Below the pieces are notes generated by a model, which saw only the letters and a list, made by a program, of their open reading frames with translations, did not search any database and was not told the origin of the DNA. A stretch of 64,000 nt of DNA, taken from Bradyrhizobium sp. CCH5-F6. GTDB taxonomy: Bacteria > Pseudomonadota > Alphaproteobacteria > Rhizobiales > Xanthobacteraceae. Position numbers and translations under genes: made by a program. The first letter of the stretch is position 1. Each line of letters starts with the position of its first letter. Shown in pieces: positions 1 to 10,119 of the stretch. Location of the stretch: NCBI RefSeq assembly GCF_001556045.1, contig NZ_LSIC01000183.1, positions 60,375 through 124,374 of the forward strand, in the 5' to 3' direction.

Positions 1-2
1 GC

Positions 3-1268
<1,266 letters not shown>

Positions 1269-1274
1269 TGCGCA

Positions 1275-1661
1275 ATGAGCAGCGAAGCCGACGCCGTCGT
1301 TTCCGCCGTCATCGCGAAATGGTGCGCCGGCTTCGCGAAGCTCGATGCGGCCGCGCTGTCTTCGCTCTATGCGAAGAACGCGTTCTTCTTCGGCTCCAAC
1401 CCGAAACTCTATCGGGGCAGGGACGGGGGCGCCGACTATTTCAACGGGCTGCAGCGATGGCGCAGGCCGAGCGCGACGTTCTCGGAGGTGAACGCCGCGC
1501 ATGCAGGTCCTGACCTGATCAATATGGCTGCAACCATCACGTTCGACCTTGCAGGCGAGCGTCCCGATCTCGTCGTCAAGATGAGCTGGGTCCTCATCCG
1601 CGAGGACGGCGAGTGGAAGATCGTCAATCATCACGCCTCGTCGCAGGCACCGCTGATCTGA
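1275..1661 (+). CDS. NTF2-like / SgcJ-type small protein
   Basis: A 128-residue protein with the cone-shaped NTF2-like fold pattern. It has an N-terminal helix (AVIAKWCAGFAKLDAAALSSLYA), then F-W-rich strands, and ends in the typical W-x-I-V-N-H-H-A-S motif (EWKIVNHHASS). This layout is typical of the SgcJ/EcaC and DUF4440 groups. Family members include enzymes, ligand-binding proteins and domains of unknown role, so no reaction is assigned. The start lies 6 bases after glnS, so the two are probably co-transcribed. No signal peptide is seen. Confidence 0.7.
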   Translation: MSSEADAVVSAVIAKWCAGFAKLDAAALSSLYAKNAFFFGSNPKLYRGRDGGADYFNGLQRWRRPSATFSEVNAAHAGPDLINMAATITFDLAGERPDLVVKMSWVLIREDGEWKIVNHHASSQAPLI

Positions 1662-1750
1662 CGCGCTTGGCTGCGCACGGCATCGTCATCGGACGGGGGA
1701 AACGAACGAGGGATTGGTGCGTTGGCTGGGAGTCAACAAAGGATCCCGCC

Positions 1751-1984
1751 ATGCAGAACATCGCAGAGCATATGGAAGTCATCGGCGCCGACGGCGTTCA
1801 TGTCGGTACCGTCGATCGTGTCGAGGGCAATCGCATCAAGCTGACCAAGAAGGACAGCGGCGAAGGCAGCCACAAGGGTCACCATCATTTCATCGACAAG
1901 AGCCTCGTTGCCGACGTCGAGGGCAACAAGGTCCGGCTGTCGGCCAAGGCCTCGGTCGCGGTGACCATGGAAGAGGAAAAGTAG
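1751..1984 (+). CDS. DUF2171 domain protein
   Basis: A 77-residue protein that starts MQNIAEHMEVIGADG, with the DUF2171 pattern of a short beta-rich domain: H-M-E-V-I-G-x-D-G, then G-T-V-D, then I-K-L-T-K and a histidine cluster KGHHHFID. The family resembles the PRC-barrel fold and its function is not established. I chose the ATG at 1751 because the domain begins there; the longer open frame upstream has no domain sequence. The gene stands alone between the NTF2-like gene and comEC. Confidence 0.75.
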   Translation: MQNIAEHMEVIGADGVHVGTVDRVEGNRIKLTKKDSGEGSHKGHHHFIDKSLVADVEGNKVRLSAKASVAVTMEEEK

Positions 1985-2080
1985 GGCGCCGCGCTGCCTG
2001 TTCCCGATCTGTACCGCTATTCGCGCAGTCGCACGTTCCGGTAGCCTCCGCCCCCGTCGCGTATCGTAAGGTGCAGGGGA

Positions 2081-4360
2081 ATGGCGGAGTCGGGGCGGCC
2101 AGCTCGCTCCCAGGGAGTTGCCGGGACGTGGCCGGTCGGCCGGGCCGCACCCGCAGGCGGCTTTGCCTCGGCGGGCTCCGGCGTTTGGCCGGCAATCGCG
2201 GAAACGCTCCGACAATGGGCCCGCGCCGAGGCCGGGCCTGGCCGGCTGTTGCCCTGGGTGCCGGTCGCGTTCGGCGGTGGTATCGCGCTCTATTTCGCTG
2301 CCGATCATGAGCCGGTGCTGTGGGTCGTCGCCGCGACGGCGGCCGTGCTCGCGCTCGGCGCCGTGCTGTTGCGGCGCAGCTGGCTGTTTGCTCCGGCGAT
2401 CATGATCGCGGCCGTCGCAGCCGGGTTTGCCGTGGCGACCTGGAAGACGGCGCGCATCGCCCATCCGGTGCTGGCCAAGCCGCTCTATGCGGTGTCGCTG
2501 TCGGGCTACGTGGAAGCGCGCGACATCCGCGAACGCACGGATCGTTTCGTGCTGCGCGTCAGTACCATGGAGGCGCAGCGCAGCGACGTCAGGCTCGAGC
2601 GCGTACGGCTTTCGGTGCGCAAGGGGACCGCACCGGAGGTCGGCAGCTTCGTGCAATTGAAGGCACGGCTGCTGCCCCCGATCTCGCCTGTGCGCCCCGG
2701 CAGCTATGATTTCTCGCGCGACATGTTCTTCCAGGGCATCGGCGCTTCCGGCTTCGTGATGGGGGCGATCACGGCCTCCGCGCCGCCGGATGCCGCGGTC
2801 CTGCGGCTGCGCTACGCCGCGTTCATGCAGGGGCTGCGCGATGCGATCGACGCGCGCATCCGTGCGACGCTCGAGGGCGACAATCGCGCGATCGCGACGG
2901 TGCTGCTCACCGGACGGCGCGATGCCATCTCGGCGCCCGTCAACGATGCCATGTTCGTCTCGGGGCTCGGCCATGTGCTGTCGATTTCCGGCTATCACAT
3001 GGCGGTCGTCGCCGGCGTCGTGTTCTTCGCGGTGCGCGCGCTGCTGGCGTTGATCCCCGGACTGGCGGCCGGCTTTGCCATCAAAAAGTGGTCGGCGGCT
3101 GCGGCGCTGGTGGCGGCTGCGTTCTACCTGCTTCTGTCAGGCGCGGAGGTCGCCACGCAGAGATCGTTCTTCATGACCGCGGTGGTGCTGATCGCCGTGA
3201 TGGTGGACCGCCGTGCCATCACCTTCCGCACGCTGGCGGTGGCCGCGCTGATCGTGCTTGCGGTCGCGCCCGAAGCGCTGGTTCACCCGAGTTTTCAGAT
3301 GTCGTTTGCGGCGACGCTCGGGTTGGTGGCGCTGGTGCAGATCGGCATGCCGAACCTGCTCGCATCGCCCGATCACTCCGCAACGGCGCGGGTCGCGCTG
3401 TGGGGCGGCCGGGAGATCGCGATACTGTTCCTGGCCTCGTTGATCGCGGGGCTTGCGACCACGCCATACGCTGCCTTCCATTTCCACCGCGTCACGCCAT
3501 ACGGCGTGCTCGCCAATCTCGGCGCGATGCCGGTGGTCTCGGCGCTGGTGATGCCGGCGGGTCTGCTGGGACTGCTCGCGGCGCCCTTCGGGCTCGACGG
3601 CGTGTTCTGGTGGCTGATGGGCATCGGCATCGAGTGGATGGTTGCGGTCTCGCGCTGGGTGGCGGCTCTGCCGGGTGCAGTCGGCCGCATTCCGGCCTTC
3701 GGGATCGCGCCGCTGATCGCGGCCAGCCTCGGTATCATCGCGATGGGTCTGTTGCGCACACCCTTGCGCTGGGGCGGGGCCCTGGTGCTGCTGGCAGCGG
3801 TCCTCTGGGGGCTGTCGGTGCGGCAGCCCGATATCCTGATTGCCGGGGATGGCCAGAGCGTGGCGGTGCGGGGTGGGGATGGGCGCCTGCACGTGATCCG
3901 CGCGAGCAAGGATGGCTTCCTGCTGAAGGAGTGGCTGGCTGCCGACGCCGATCCGCGCGATGCCGCCAATGCCTCGTTGGCGAGCGGTGTGTCGTGTGAC
4001 GAGTCCGGCTGCGTCACGCCGCTCGCAGACGGGCGGCTGGTCGCGCTGTCCTTGCGGATCGATGCGCTGGCGGACGATTGCAGCCGCGCCGCGCTGGTGG
4101 TGACGGCTTGGCCCGCGCCGCCCGATTGCGCGGCGATGGTGGTCGATCGGCTGCGTCTCGCCAGTCAGGGCGCGCTGGCTCTGACGCGGAACGGCGACGG
4201 CTTCTCGGTCAAGGCGGTGAGGGCGCGGGGCGCGAGCCGCCCCTGGCTGCCGGCCGGTGCCGGCGAGGGGGATTTCGGCGGCAGCCTTGCGCCGAGGACG
4301 GCGGTGTCGCGCAACCGGGACGCAACCCCGTCGGAGGCGGACTTGCAGGCTGACGATTGA
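2081..4360 (+). CDS. comEC: ComEC/Rec2-type inner-membrane DNA channel protein
   Basis: A 759-residue polytopic membrane protein. Hydrophobic segments near residues 70-120 precede a DUF4131-like soluble region with the VQLKARL and PVRPGSYDF motifs typical of ComEC. The Competence domain follows, with LLTGRRDAIS, LGHVLSISGYHMAVVAG and TQRSFFMTAVVL. In naturally competent bacteria ComEC passes single-stranded DNA across the inner membrane. The last 200 residues are soluble, and I find no HxHxDH metallo-beta-lactamase motif, so this is the short form without the nuclease-like domain. The ATG has only a weak AGGGGA element just upstream. Competence itself is not implied. Confidence 0.88.
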   Translation: MAESGRPARSQGVAGTWPVGRAAPAGGFASAGSGVWPAIAETLRQWARAEAGPGRLLPWVPVAFGGGIALYFAADHEPVLWVVAATAAVLALGAVLLRRSWLFAPAIMIAAVAAGFAVATWKTARIAHPVLAKPLYAVSLSGYVEARDIRERTDRFVLRVSTMEAQRSDVRLERVRLSVRKGTAPEVGSFVQLKARLLPPISPVRPGSYDFSRDMFFQGIGASGFVMGAITASAPPDAAVLRLRYAAFMQGLRDAIDARIRATLEGDNRAIATVLLTGRRDAISAPVNDAMFVSGLGHVLSISGYHMAVVAGVVFFAVRALLALIPGLAAGFAIKKWSAAAALVAAAFYLLLSGAEVATQRSFFMTAVVLIAVMVDRRAITFRTLAVAALIVLAVAPEALVHPSFQMSFAATLGLVALVQIGMPNLLASPDHSATARVALWGGREIAILFLASLIAGLATTPYAAFHFHRVTPYGVLANLGAMPVVSALVMPAGLLGLLAAPFGLDGVFWWLMGIGIEWMVAVSRWVAALPGAVGRIPAFGIAPLIAASLGIIAMGLLRTPLRWGGALVLLAAVLWGLSVRQPDILIAGDGQSVAVRGGDGRLHVIRASKDGFLLKEWLAADADPRDAANASLASGVSCDESGCVTPLADGRLVALSLRIDALADDCSRAALVVTAWPAPPDCAAMVVDRLRLASQGALALTRNGDGFSVKAVRARGASRPWLPAGAGEGDFGGSLAPRTAVSRNRDATPSEADLQADD

Positions 4361-4479
4361 GAACGGATGCGGAAGCGGTCCGATGGGACATCGCAGGACG
4401 CAAATCATACCATCTCGCCGGCCTCGGCCGGCGATGGCATTTCGATCCTGGCCCTCGACCGATGGGCCGGGGCGTCGAC

Positions 4480-4914
4480 TCAGCCGATCGGCAGGCGCGT
4501 GATCGTCGGCCGGGCGCCGGCAACGATCTGCGGCTTGTGCTCGCGTTCGCCCACCGGCTGGGTCACCGGCAATTGCAGCACGGTCGCGCGCTGGCCTTCG
4601 ACGAGCTGTGTCACGAGCACGTATTTGCCGTCGGGGAATTCGATCGCGTCATGATGGCGATCGGGAATGTGCGGGTCGATCTTGCCGAACTTGCCGACAC
4701 GGGAGTTGACGGTGCGCGTCCAGATCCAGCGGTTGTCGTAACGAACGTTGTCGGCGAAGGCGAGCTCCGTTCCCGGCAGCAGGCAGACCGCGACCGAGAG
4801 ATCGGCTTCGGAGGCGAAGCCGCGTGTCGAGGTGCCGCGGAAGGTTGTCGTGACGATGGTCTCGCCCACCTCAGCGGGGCGCGTCGCGACGGCATGCAGG
4901 CTGTAGTCACACAT
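4480..4914 (-). CDS. Conserved small hypothetical protein
   Basis: A 144-residue soluble protein beginning MCDYSLHAVATRPAEVGET. I chose this start because a clear AAGGAG lies 7 bases upstream; the frame stays open further upstream but without a ribosome site. The sequence is beta-rich and has no signal peptide or membrane segment. Motifs that may be conserved are CDYSLH, FASE and DRHHDAIEFPDGKYVLVTQLVEGQ. I do not recognise a characterised family. It is convergent with comEC and runs in the same direction as lexA, but the long gap to lexA makes co-transcription unlikely. Confidence 0.65.
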   Translation of the reverse strand: MCDYSLHAVATRPAEVGETIVTTTFRGTSTRGFASEADLSVAVCLLPGTELAFADNVRYDNRWIWTRTVNSRVGKFGKIDPHIPDRHHDAIEFPDGKYVLVTQLVEGQRATVLQLPVTQPVGEREHKPQIVAGARPTITRLPIG

Positions 4915-5371
4915 CGGGTGCTCCTTCATGCGAAGATGAGGACCCGCACCTCTTTCTGAGGCGCAGGCCTCTATCAGGTGGAAGCACGCGACGCTCTGCT
5001 TGGTTATGGGCAAATCTGCGGCTGCGTCTGCAAGCCGCGATCACATTATCTTTCCCGCATCCAATAGGAACAAAGCTCGCTTCCGTGTGTTCGGGAGCCG
5101 CATTCTAGCGAGCTAGCTGGGCGCCTCCGGCGACATCAGTAGCCTTGCAGCGTAACGACACATTCGTTCGGTAGCGGTATGCGACGCTGATGCCGCGACT
5201 TGGCGCGCGGTCATTTCTCGAACGCGAAGGCCGCAAAGCGATGCTGCTTCGAGCGGTGTGCCGAGAATGTCGCGCCGGAACAGGGGCCGGATAATCTGTG
5301 CAGAACCAGAAAAACCATCCGGCCGGAGCGGACACACATCCGCTCCAAAGCAGTTGAGCGGCTAAATCCGC
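4915..5371. other. Intergenic stretch between hypothetical gene and lexA
   Basis: About 450 bases without a convincing gene. The open frames inside are arginine- and serine-rich, have no ribosome site, and look like chance frames. The lexA-proximal end holds two hairpins, given separately. Confidence 0.5.
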
Positions 5372-5374
5372 TCA
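5325..5374 (-). terminator. Two hairpins at the 3' end of lexA
   Basis: Reading the minus strand, TGAGCGG/CCGCTCA (5355-5374, six-base loop) includes the lexA stop codon. It is followed by GGAGCGGA/TCCGCTCC (5325-5346, six-base loop). A run of five Ts comes about ten bases after the second stem (5310-5314). The position and perfect stems suggest a terminator; the spacer before the T run makes this uncertain. Confidence 0.5.
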
Positions 5375-6073
5375 GTACTTCCGGTAAAGCCCGATCAGCT
5401 TGCCCTGAATCTTCACCCGGTTCGGCGGAAGAATACGGACTTCATAGGCTGCATTGGCGGGCTCGAGCGCGATGGAGGCGCCGCGCCGGCGGAAGCGCTT
5501 GAGCGTGGCCTCCTCGTCGTCGATCAGCGCCACCACGATGTCTCCGGTATCGGCGCTCTCGTTGCGCTGGATCAGCGCCATGTCGCCGTCGAGGATTCCG
5601 GCCTCCACCATCGAGTCGCCGCGCACTTCGAGTGCGTAGTGCTCGCCCGAGCCGAGCATGTCGGGGGGCACGCTGATGGTATGGCTGCGGGTCTGCAACG
5701 CCTCGATCGGCGTGCCGGCCGCGATGCGGCCCATCACGGGCACCGCGACGGGACGCTCGCCCTCGTCAGCGGGCGGGCTGGAGCTCGCGCGTATCTTGCC
5801 GAGATTGCCCTCGATGACGCTCGGCGTGAAGCCGCGGCGATTGCCGGCGGCCGCCTGGAGCTCGGGCAGCTTGATGACTTCGATGGCGCGCGCGCGGTTG
5901 GGCAGGCGGCGGATGAAGCCGCGCTCCTCGAGCGCAGTGATCAGGCGATGGATGCCCGACTTGGAGCGCAGGTCGAGCGCATCCTTCATCTCATCGAAGG
6001 ACGGCGGCACGCCGCTCTCCTTCAGACGTTCGCTGATGAACCGCAGAAGCTCGTATTGTTTGCGCGTCAACAT
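5372..6073 (-). CDS. lexA: LexA, SOS response repressor and self-cleaving protease
   Basis: A 233-residue protein starting [13 protein letters not shown]. The N-terminal winged helix contains [21 protein letters not shown] and binds the SOS box. The C-terminal S24 peptidase domain has the scissile Ala-Gly in RIAAGTP, the catalytic serine in [10 protein letters not shown] and the catalytic lysine in EATLKRF. RecA filaments trigger self-cleavage, which derepresses DNA repair genes. A start three codons further upstream is possible, but MLTRKQ is the usual family start. A GTTC-N7-GTTC operator lies about 100 bases upstream, so the gene is probably autoregulated. Confidence 0.97.
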   Translation of the reverse strand: MLTRKQYELLRFISERLKESGVPPSFDEMKDALDLRSKSGIHRLITALEERGFIRRLPNRARAIEVIKLPELQAAAGNRRGFTPSVIEGNLGKIRASSSPPADEGERPVAVPVMGRIAAGTPIEALQTRSHTISVPPDMLGSGEHYALEVRGDSMVEAGILDGDMALIQRNESADTGDIVVALIDDEEATLKRFRRRGASIALEPANAAYEVRILPPNRVKIQGKLIGLYRKY

Positions 6074-6173
6074 CTCGACCAAAGTCCCCCGGTTGATGTC
6101 GTTCGATTCCGAGACGAGGAGTTCAGCGATAAGCTGCTACACGTTCGAAACAAATCATGAACGGACACTATAT

Positions 6174-6188
6174 GTTCGATATGTGTTC
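6174..6188. promoter_or_regulatory. SOS box (LexA operator) upstream of lexA
   Basis: GTTC at 6174-6177 and GTTC at 6185-6188 are separated by exactly seven bases. This is the direct-repeat LexA site known for alphaproteobacteria, not the palindromic CTG-N10-CAG of gamma-proteobacteria. It lies between lexA and moeA, upstream of lexA, and no second site with the right spacing was seen nearby. Confidence 0.85.
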
Positions 6189-6249
6189 CGCAACTGCTTA
6201 ATTTATGGTGAACAGAGCGAGACTCGCGCGATGCGTGTGGCCGTGCAGC

Positions 6250-7461
6250 TCAGACGGGCAGGCGCAGCACCTCACAGGCCGTGCCGGCGTCGGCCCTTGG
6301 CGCGAACGGTGCGCGCACGAGAAGTACCTGTGCCGCAGCCAGATTCGCAAGCAGTGAGGAGTCCTGATGGCTGACGGGAATCGCGACCAGCGTGCCGTCG
6401 CCGCGCGGCTCGAGGCGCGCACGCAGATAATCCTCGCGCTGGTCGTTGGCGCCGAGATCGGTGCCCAGCACGGCGCGCTCGCGCTGATGATGAATCGCCG
6501 AACGGTCCGACAGCGCGCGAATCAGCGGCACCATGAACAGGAAGGCGCACACGTAGGATGACACGGGATTGCCGGGCAGGCCGATCACGCGCATCGCGCC
6601 GAGCCGTCCGTGCATCATCGGCTTGCCCGGCCGCATCGCGATCTTCCAGAACGCCATCGCGATGCCTTCGTCCCTCAGCGCCTGCTGGACCAGATCATGG
6701 TCGCCGACCGAGGCGCCGCCAGTCGTGACCAGGATGTCGGCGCCGCTCTCGCGGGCGCGGCGGATGCCGGCCGTGGTGGCCTCCAGCGTATCGGCGGCAA
6801 TGCCGAGGTCGATGGTCTCTGCGCCCTCGCTGCGGGCGAGCGCGTGCAGGGCGTAGCCGTTGGAGTAGACGATCTGGCCGTGGCTTGGCGCGGTGCCCGG
6901 CATCACCAATTCGTCGCCGGTGGCGAGGATCCCGACCTTCGGGCGGCGGCAGACGGCAAGCTCAGGGTGGTTCATGGCGGCCGCAAGCGCAAGATCGCGC
7001 TCGGTGAGGCGGGTTCCTTTGCGCAGGAGCACGTCGCCCTCGCGGAAGTCGACGCCGGCGGGGCGGATGTGCCGGCCCAAAATCGCGGCTTCCTTGATCG
7101 TGATGCGCTTGCCCTCGGCGACCGTGTCCTCCTGGATCACGACGGCGTCCGCGCCGGCGGGAACGACGCCGCCGGTGAAGATCCGCACAGCCTCGCCGGC
7201 ACCGACCGATCCCGCAAATGGCCGGCCTGCCGCAATCTCGCCGATGACCGTCAGCCGGGAATCGATCCTCGCCGCATCGGCCGCGCGCACGGCATAGCCG
7301 TCCATCGCCGACATCGCCTGCGGCGGCTGCGTGCGTCGCGCCGCGACGTCGCGCGCAAGCACGCGATGGTAGGCCTCATTGAGGGAAACCATCTCTTCTG
7401 GCAGCGGCTCGGCACCCGCCAGCACCGCTGCAAGCGCGTCGGAAACGGGCATCAGGGCCAA
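6250..7461 (-). CDS. moeA: Molybdopterin molybdenumtransferase MoeA
   Basis: A 403-residue protein that inserts molybdate into adenylylated molybdopterin, the last step of molybdenum cofactor synthesis. Recognisable parts are the N-terminal LPVSDALAAVLA-like start (here MPVSDALAAVL), AMDGYAVRA, the MoCF_biosynth core with LATGDELV, and the TTGGASVGDHD loop. PGKPMMHG and GLPGNPVSS then lead to the C-terminal MoeA domain IV. A TTG start at 7461 has AGGAG 9 bases upstream; the ATG at 7452 is a poorer alternative. moaC, its usual neighbour in this lineage, is 7 kb away on the same strand. Confidence 0.95.
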   Translation of the reverse strand: MALMPVSDALAAVLAGAEPLPEEMVSLNEAYHRVLARDVAARRTQPPQAMSAMDGYAVRAADAARIDSRLTVIGEIAAGRPFAGSVGAGEAVRIFTGGVVPAGADAVVIQEDTVAEGKRITIKEAAILGRHIRPAGVDFREGDVLLRKGTRLTERDLALAAAMNHPELAVCRRPKVGILATGDELVMPGTAPSHGQIVYSNGYALHALARSEGAETIDLGIAADTLEATTAGIRRARESGADILVTTGGASVGDHDLVQQALRDEGIAMAFWKIAMRPGKPMMHGRLGAMRVIGLPGNPVSSYVCAFLFMVPLIRALSDRSAIHHQRERAVLGTDLGANDQREDYLRARLEPRGDGTLVAIPVSHQDSSLLANLAAAQVLLVRAPFAPRADAGTACEVLRLPV

Positions 7462-7592
7462 AGATGAAATCTCCTGCTGGCTGGCTCGGGCAAATTGGCA
7501 GCGGGAGTTCTAGCCGAGTGCCGGCGCAGAGGCAAAACGCGCCGAGGCAGGATGATTCATCCTGCCTCCTGATCGTTGAATGGAGATGCAGT

Positions 7593-7682
7593 TCAAATCC
7601 GCGGCACGATCCGGAACGCGAGACAGACTGGCACGAGGATGGCCATGGCGAGCATGAGGAAAATGAACGCCACGGCCAGCAT
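7593..7682 (-). CDS. Possible 29-residue single-span membrane peptide
   Basis: An ATG-initiated frame of 29 codons encodes an almost wholly hydrophobic peptide (MLAVAFIFLMLAMAILVPV, then CLAFRIVPRI) with a positive C-terminal end. It begins 8 bases after the stop of the small frame at 7691-7885, so the two could be translated together. A GGAG sits about 13 bases before the ATG, which is long for a ribosome site. Composition is the only support; comparison with related genomes would decide. Confidence 0.3.
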   Translation of the reverse strand: MLAVAFIFLMLAMAILVPVCLAFRIVPRI

Positions 7683-7690
7683 TGGTCAGG

Positions 7691-7885
7691 TCAACTCCGC
7701 GTCTGCTCGCCCGGAGTGACGTCGGGAGCTTTGGGGCTCTGATCTTTGTCCGGAAGAGGATCGGCCTGGGATTTCAGGTCGGCGGCCTTGCTGATCAGTT
7801 TGGCGGAGAGGCGCGAATCCGACGTGGTTCTGGCGAATTCGAGAAGCAGAGAGGCTTGTTTAGTGAGGTAGGATTTGCCAAGCAC
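7691..7885 (-). CDS. Small hypothetical protein (64 residues)
   Basis: A GTG-initiated frame encoding a helical, soluble peptide: LTKQASLLLEFARTTSD, then SRLSAKLISKAADLKSQ, then a proline-rich charged tail. The helical repeat with ending KAADLKSQ is reminiscent of short bradyrhizobial proteins of unknown role. No strong ribosome site is visible before the GTG. Base composition in this stretch is lower in GC than in the flanking genes. Confidence 0.4.
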   Translation of the reverse strand: MLGKSYLTKQASLLLEFARTTSDSRLSAKLISKAADLKSQADPLPDKDQSPKAPDVTPGEQTRS

Positions 7886-8040
7886 GAGAATAAGTCCGAT
7901 GTAGAAGACCCAACCGACTCATAGAGTCCGGAAGAGGTATTCCGTTCCCGGAACTTCGTACAAAAATGCACAAAGTCATTTGGTTCCTTATCTGGAGCCA
8001 ATTTAGTTCCGGGAACCGATCCTAGCTAGAATCCGAGCGG

Positions 8041-8664
8041 TCAAATTCCCAGCGACAGTAACGCGTTGCCGACGTCTCGCGGCGAGGTCACATGCACGGC
8101 GGTCAATCCGCGCGCTCGTGCGCCTTCGACGTTCTCGGCCAGATCGTCGAAGAACACGATGCGCTCCGCGGGGACGCCGATCGCCGCCACGACATGGTCG
8201 AAGGCCTCCGCATCAGGTTTGCGCAGACCGATGCTGGACGACAGGTAGACCTCGCGGAAATGGCTCAGCAGATCGGCGTACTCCTTCGAGAAATAGTCCA
8301 CATGCGGCCGATTGGTGTTGGAGAAGGCGTAGAGCGGCAACTGCTTTGCCGCGCGCGGCAACAGTTCTGCGATGTCAGGCATCTCGCCCGCAAAGATCGC
8401 GTTCCAGCCCTCCAGGAACTGCGCATCCGAGATGCCGATGCCGAGTGAGGCACGCAGCGAGGCGAAGTATTCCTCGTCGCTGATCTTGCCGACCTCGTGC
8501 AGCCGGTAGGCCTCGTCACGCACATAGCGCGCGACGATGGCTTCCGGCTCGCAGCCGGCATATCCTGCCCAGCAGGCGATCGCCTTGGAGAAATCGATAT
8601 CGAGCACCACGCGCCCGAGGTCGAACAGAAGCGCGTCCGCGCTGCCGGGAGAGAGGGAGGTCAT
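8041..8664 (-). CDS. HAD superfamily phosphatase, YihX-like
   Basis: A 207-residue subfamily IA haloacid-dehalogenase-fold hydrolase. Motif I is FDLGRVVLDID, with nucleophile Asp in FDLG; motif II is LYAFSNTNRPH; motif III lysine is in GLRKPDAEAF; motif IV is IVFFDDLAENVEGA. The order and wording closely follow E. coli YihX, an alpha-D-glucose-1-phosphate phosphatase, including ISDEEYF and SNTNRLH. The exact substrate here is inference. AAAGGA precedes the ATG. The gene begins 15 bases after the alpha-hydroxy acid dehydrogenase stop on the same strand, so the two are likely one operon. Confidence 0.85.
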   Translation of the reverse strand: MTSLSPGSADALLFDLGRVVLDIDFSKAIACWAGYAGCEPEAIVARYVRDEAYRLHEVGKISDEEYFASLRASLGIGISDAQFLEGWNAIFAGEMPDIAELLPRAAKQLPLYAFSNTNRPHVDYFSKEYADLLSHFREVYLSSSIGLRKPDAEAFDHVVAAIGVPAERIVFFDDLAENVEGARARGLTAVHVTSPRDVGNALLSLGI

Positions 8665-8679
8665 CGTGTCCTTTTCACT

Positions 8680-9813
8680 TCAGTATCGATAAGGCTCGTG
8701 GTCGAACAGCGGGAACGCGCTGAACACGCTCGGCGGGTTGGTGGCGGTCGCCGGATGCAGGCAGGATGGATTGACCTCGGCGAACGAGGTGGCACCCAGG
8801 AGGCCGAGGCAGCGCAGCACTTCGTCCTCCAGCAGTTCCAGCATCCGCACCACGCCGGCTTCGCCCGCCGCAGCCAACGCCCAGCATTGCAGCCGGCCGA
8901 TGCCGACGATGTCGGCGCCCGCTGCGATCGCCTTGACGATGTCGGTGCCGCGGCAGAAGCCCCCGTCGACCATGATCTTGGACCGGCCCTTCACGGCTGC
9001 GACGATCTCGGGAAGTACATGCATGGCGCCGAGGCCGTGATCGAGCTGGCGGCCGCCATGGTTGGAGACGTAGATCCATTCGACGCCGTGATCGACCGCG
9101 ATCTCGGCGTCTTCTGCGGTGGCGATGCCCTTGAGGATCAGCGGGATCTTGAACTTGTCCTTGACCATCTTCACGGTCCGCCACTCCAGGCCCTTCTGGT
9201 AATCGCCGCCGGTGGCGCGCAGCCGGCTTTCGCGAACATAGCGCTTGGCGATGTCACGCTCGCGACGGCTGTAATGGGCGGTGTCGACGGTCAGGCAGAA
9301 GGCCGCGTAGGCGTTCTTCTCGGCGCGGCTGACGACATCGGCCACGAAGGCATCGTCGCCGCGGACATAGAGCTGATAGAGCCGCAGCGCGTCCGGCGCG
9401 GCCTCGGCGGTCTTCTCGAGGCCGGGTTCGGACACCGAGCTCAGCATGTGCGCCGCACCAAAAGTGCCGGCGGCGCGTGCCACGCTTGCCGCGCCATCCG
9501 GATCGAAAATCTCGAGGGCACCGACCGGGGCGAGGACCACCGGCAGGCGCATCTTGCGGCCGAATTGATCGACCCCGCCGTCGACCTGGCGGACGTCGCG
9601 GAGCACGCGCGGGCGGAAGGCGATCTCGTCCAGCGCCATCCGGTTGCGGCGCATCGTGGTCTCGGTCTCGGCGGCGCCGACGATGTAGTCCCAGGCATTC
9701 TGGTTGAGGTTGGCGCGCGCCTTCCGGACGAACTCGTGCAGATTCTGGAACGGCTCGTTGCTGGCGCCGAGTTCGACGTTCCGTTCCGGCCGGATGCGGG
9801 GCGCTTCGTTCAT
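8680..9813 (-). CDS. FMN-dependent alpha-hydroxy acid dehydrogenase (LldD family)
   Basis: A 377-residue TIM-barrel flavoenzyme that oxidises an L-2-hydroxy acid such as lactate, glycolate or mandelate to the keto acid. Visible motifs are AWDYIVGAAETE near the N terminus, VVLAPVGALEIFDP for FMN binding, LILKGIATAEDA, and the active-site VSNHGGRQLDH with the catalytic His and substrate-binding Arg. IMVDGGFCRGTDIVKA is the flavin phosphate loop. The ATG at 9813 is preceded by GGGAGG with a 6-base spacer, so I prefer it to the longer frame. The substrate cannot be read from sequence. It is followed by the YihX-like phosphatase. Confidence 0.88.
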   Translation of the reverse strand: MNEAPRIRPERNVELGASNEPFQNLHEFVRKARANLNQNAWDYIVGAAETETTMRRNRMALDEIAFRPRVLRDVRQVDGGVDQFGRKMRLPVVLAPVGALEIFDPDGAASVARAAGTFGAAHMLSSVSEPGLEKTAEAAPDALRLYQLYVRGDDAFVADVVSRAEKNAYAAFCLTVDTAHYSRRERDIAKRYVRESRLRATGGDYQKGLEWRTVKMVKDKFKIPLILKGIATAEDAEIAVDHGVEWIYVSNHGGRQLDHGLGAMHVLPEIVAAVKGRSKIMVDGGFCRGTDIVKAIAAGADIVGIGRLQCWALAAAGEAGVVRMLELLEDEVLRCLGLLGATSFAEVNPSCLHPATATNPPSVFSAFPLFDHEPYRY

Positions 9814-10119
9814 TGTCGTCCTCCCGAGAATTTGAAGTGCTTTCGCCATCGCCTATCGCGTCCGGCCCTCCAAAACCATCCTAAAATCGCATAGCTGCGA
9901 GGGGTAGGCGGCACGACCGCTTTCCGCTTTGCACGAAACAGTCTCGGAACGTTGCCAAATGTTCAGGCCAAGGCGAAGGGATTTCTTCAGCGCACCCGCT
10001 GACGTGGCATCCCGGCCTTGAAGAAACCGGAATGGTATTGTGAGAAGCGGGCTGGATCGCCATTTGCGTGGCGTCTCCTGATCCCAAGAGAACTGCCAAG
10101 CAAAAAGGCGACCTCATCG
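9814..10119. other. Divergent intergenic region
   Basis: About 300 bases between the divergent hydroxy acid dehydrogenase and the S41 protease. It should hold promoters for both. I see no recognisable operator, hairpin or sigma-54 motif. An in-frame TTG at 10018 would extend the protease, but it adds a non-signal-like sequence and has no support. Confidence 0.4.

Noticed and set aside
5105..5502. Short frames on both strands between the hypothetical gene and lexA
   Set aside because: Arg/Ser-rich products overlapping each other and lexA, without start signals.
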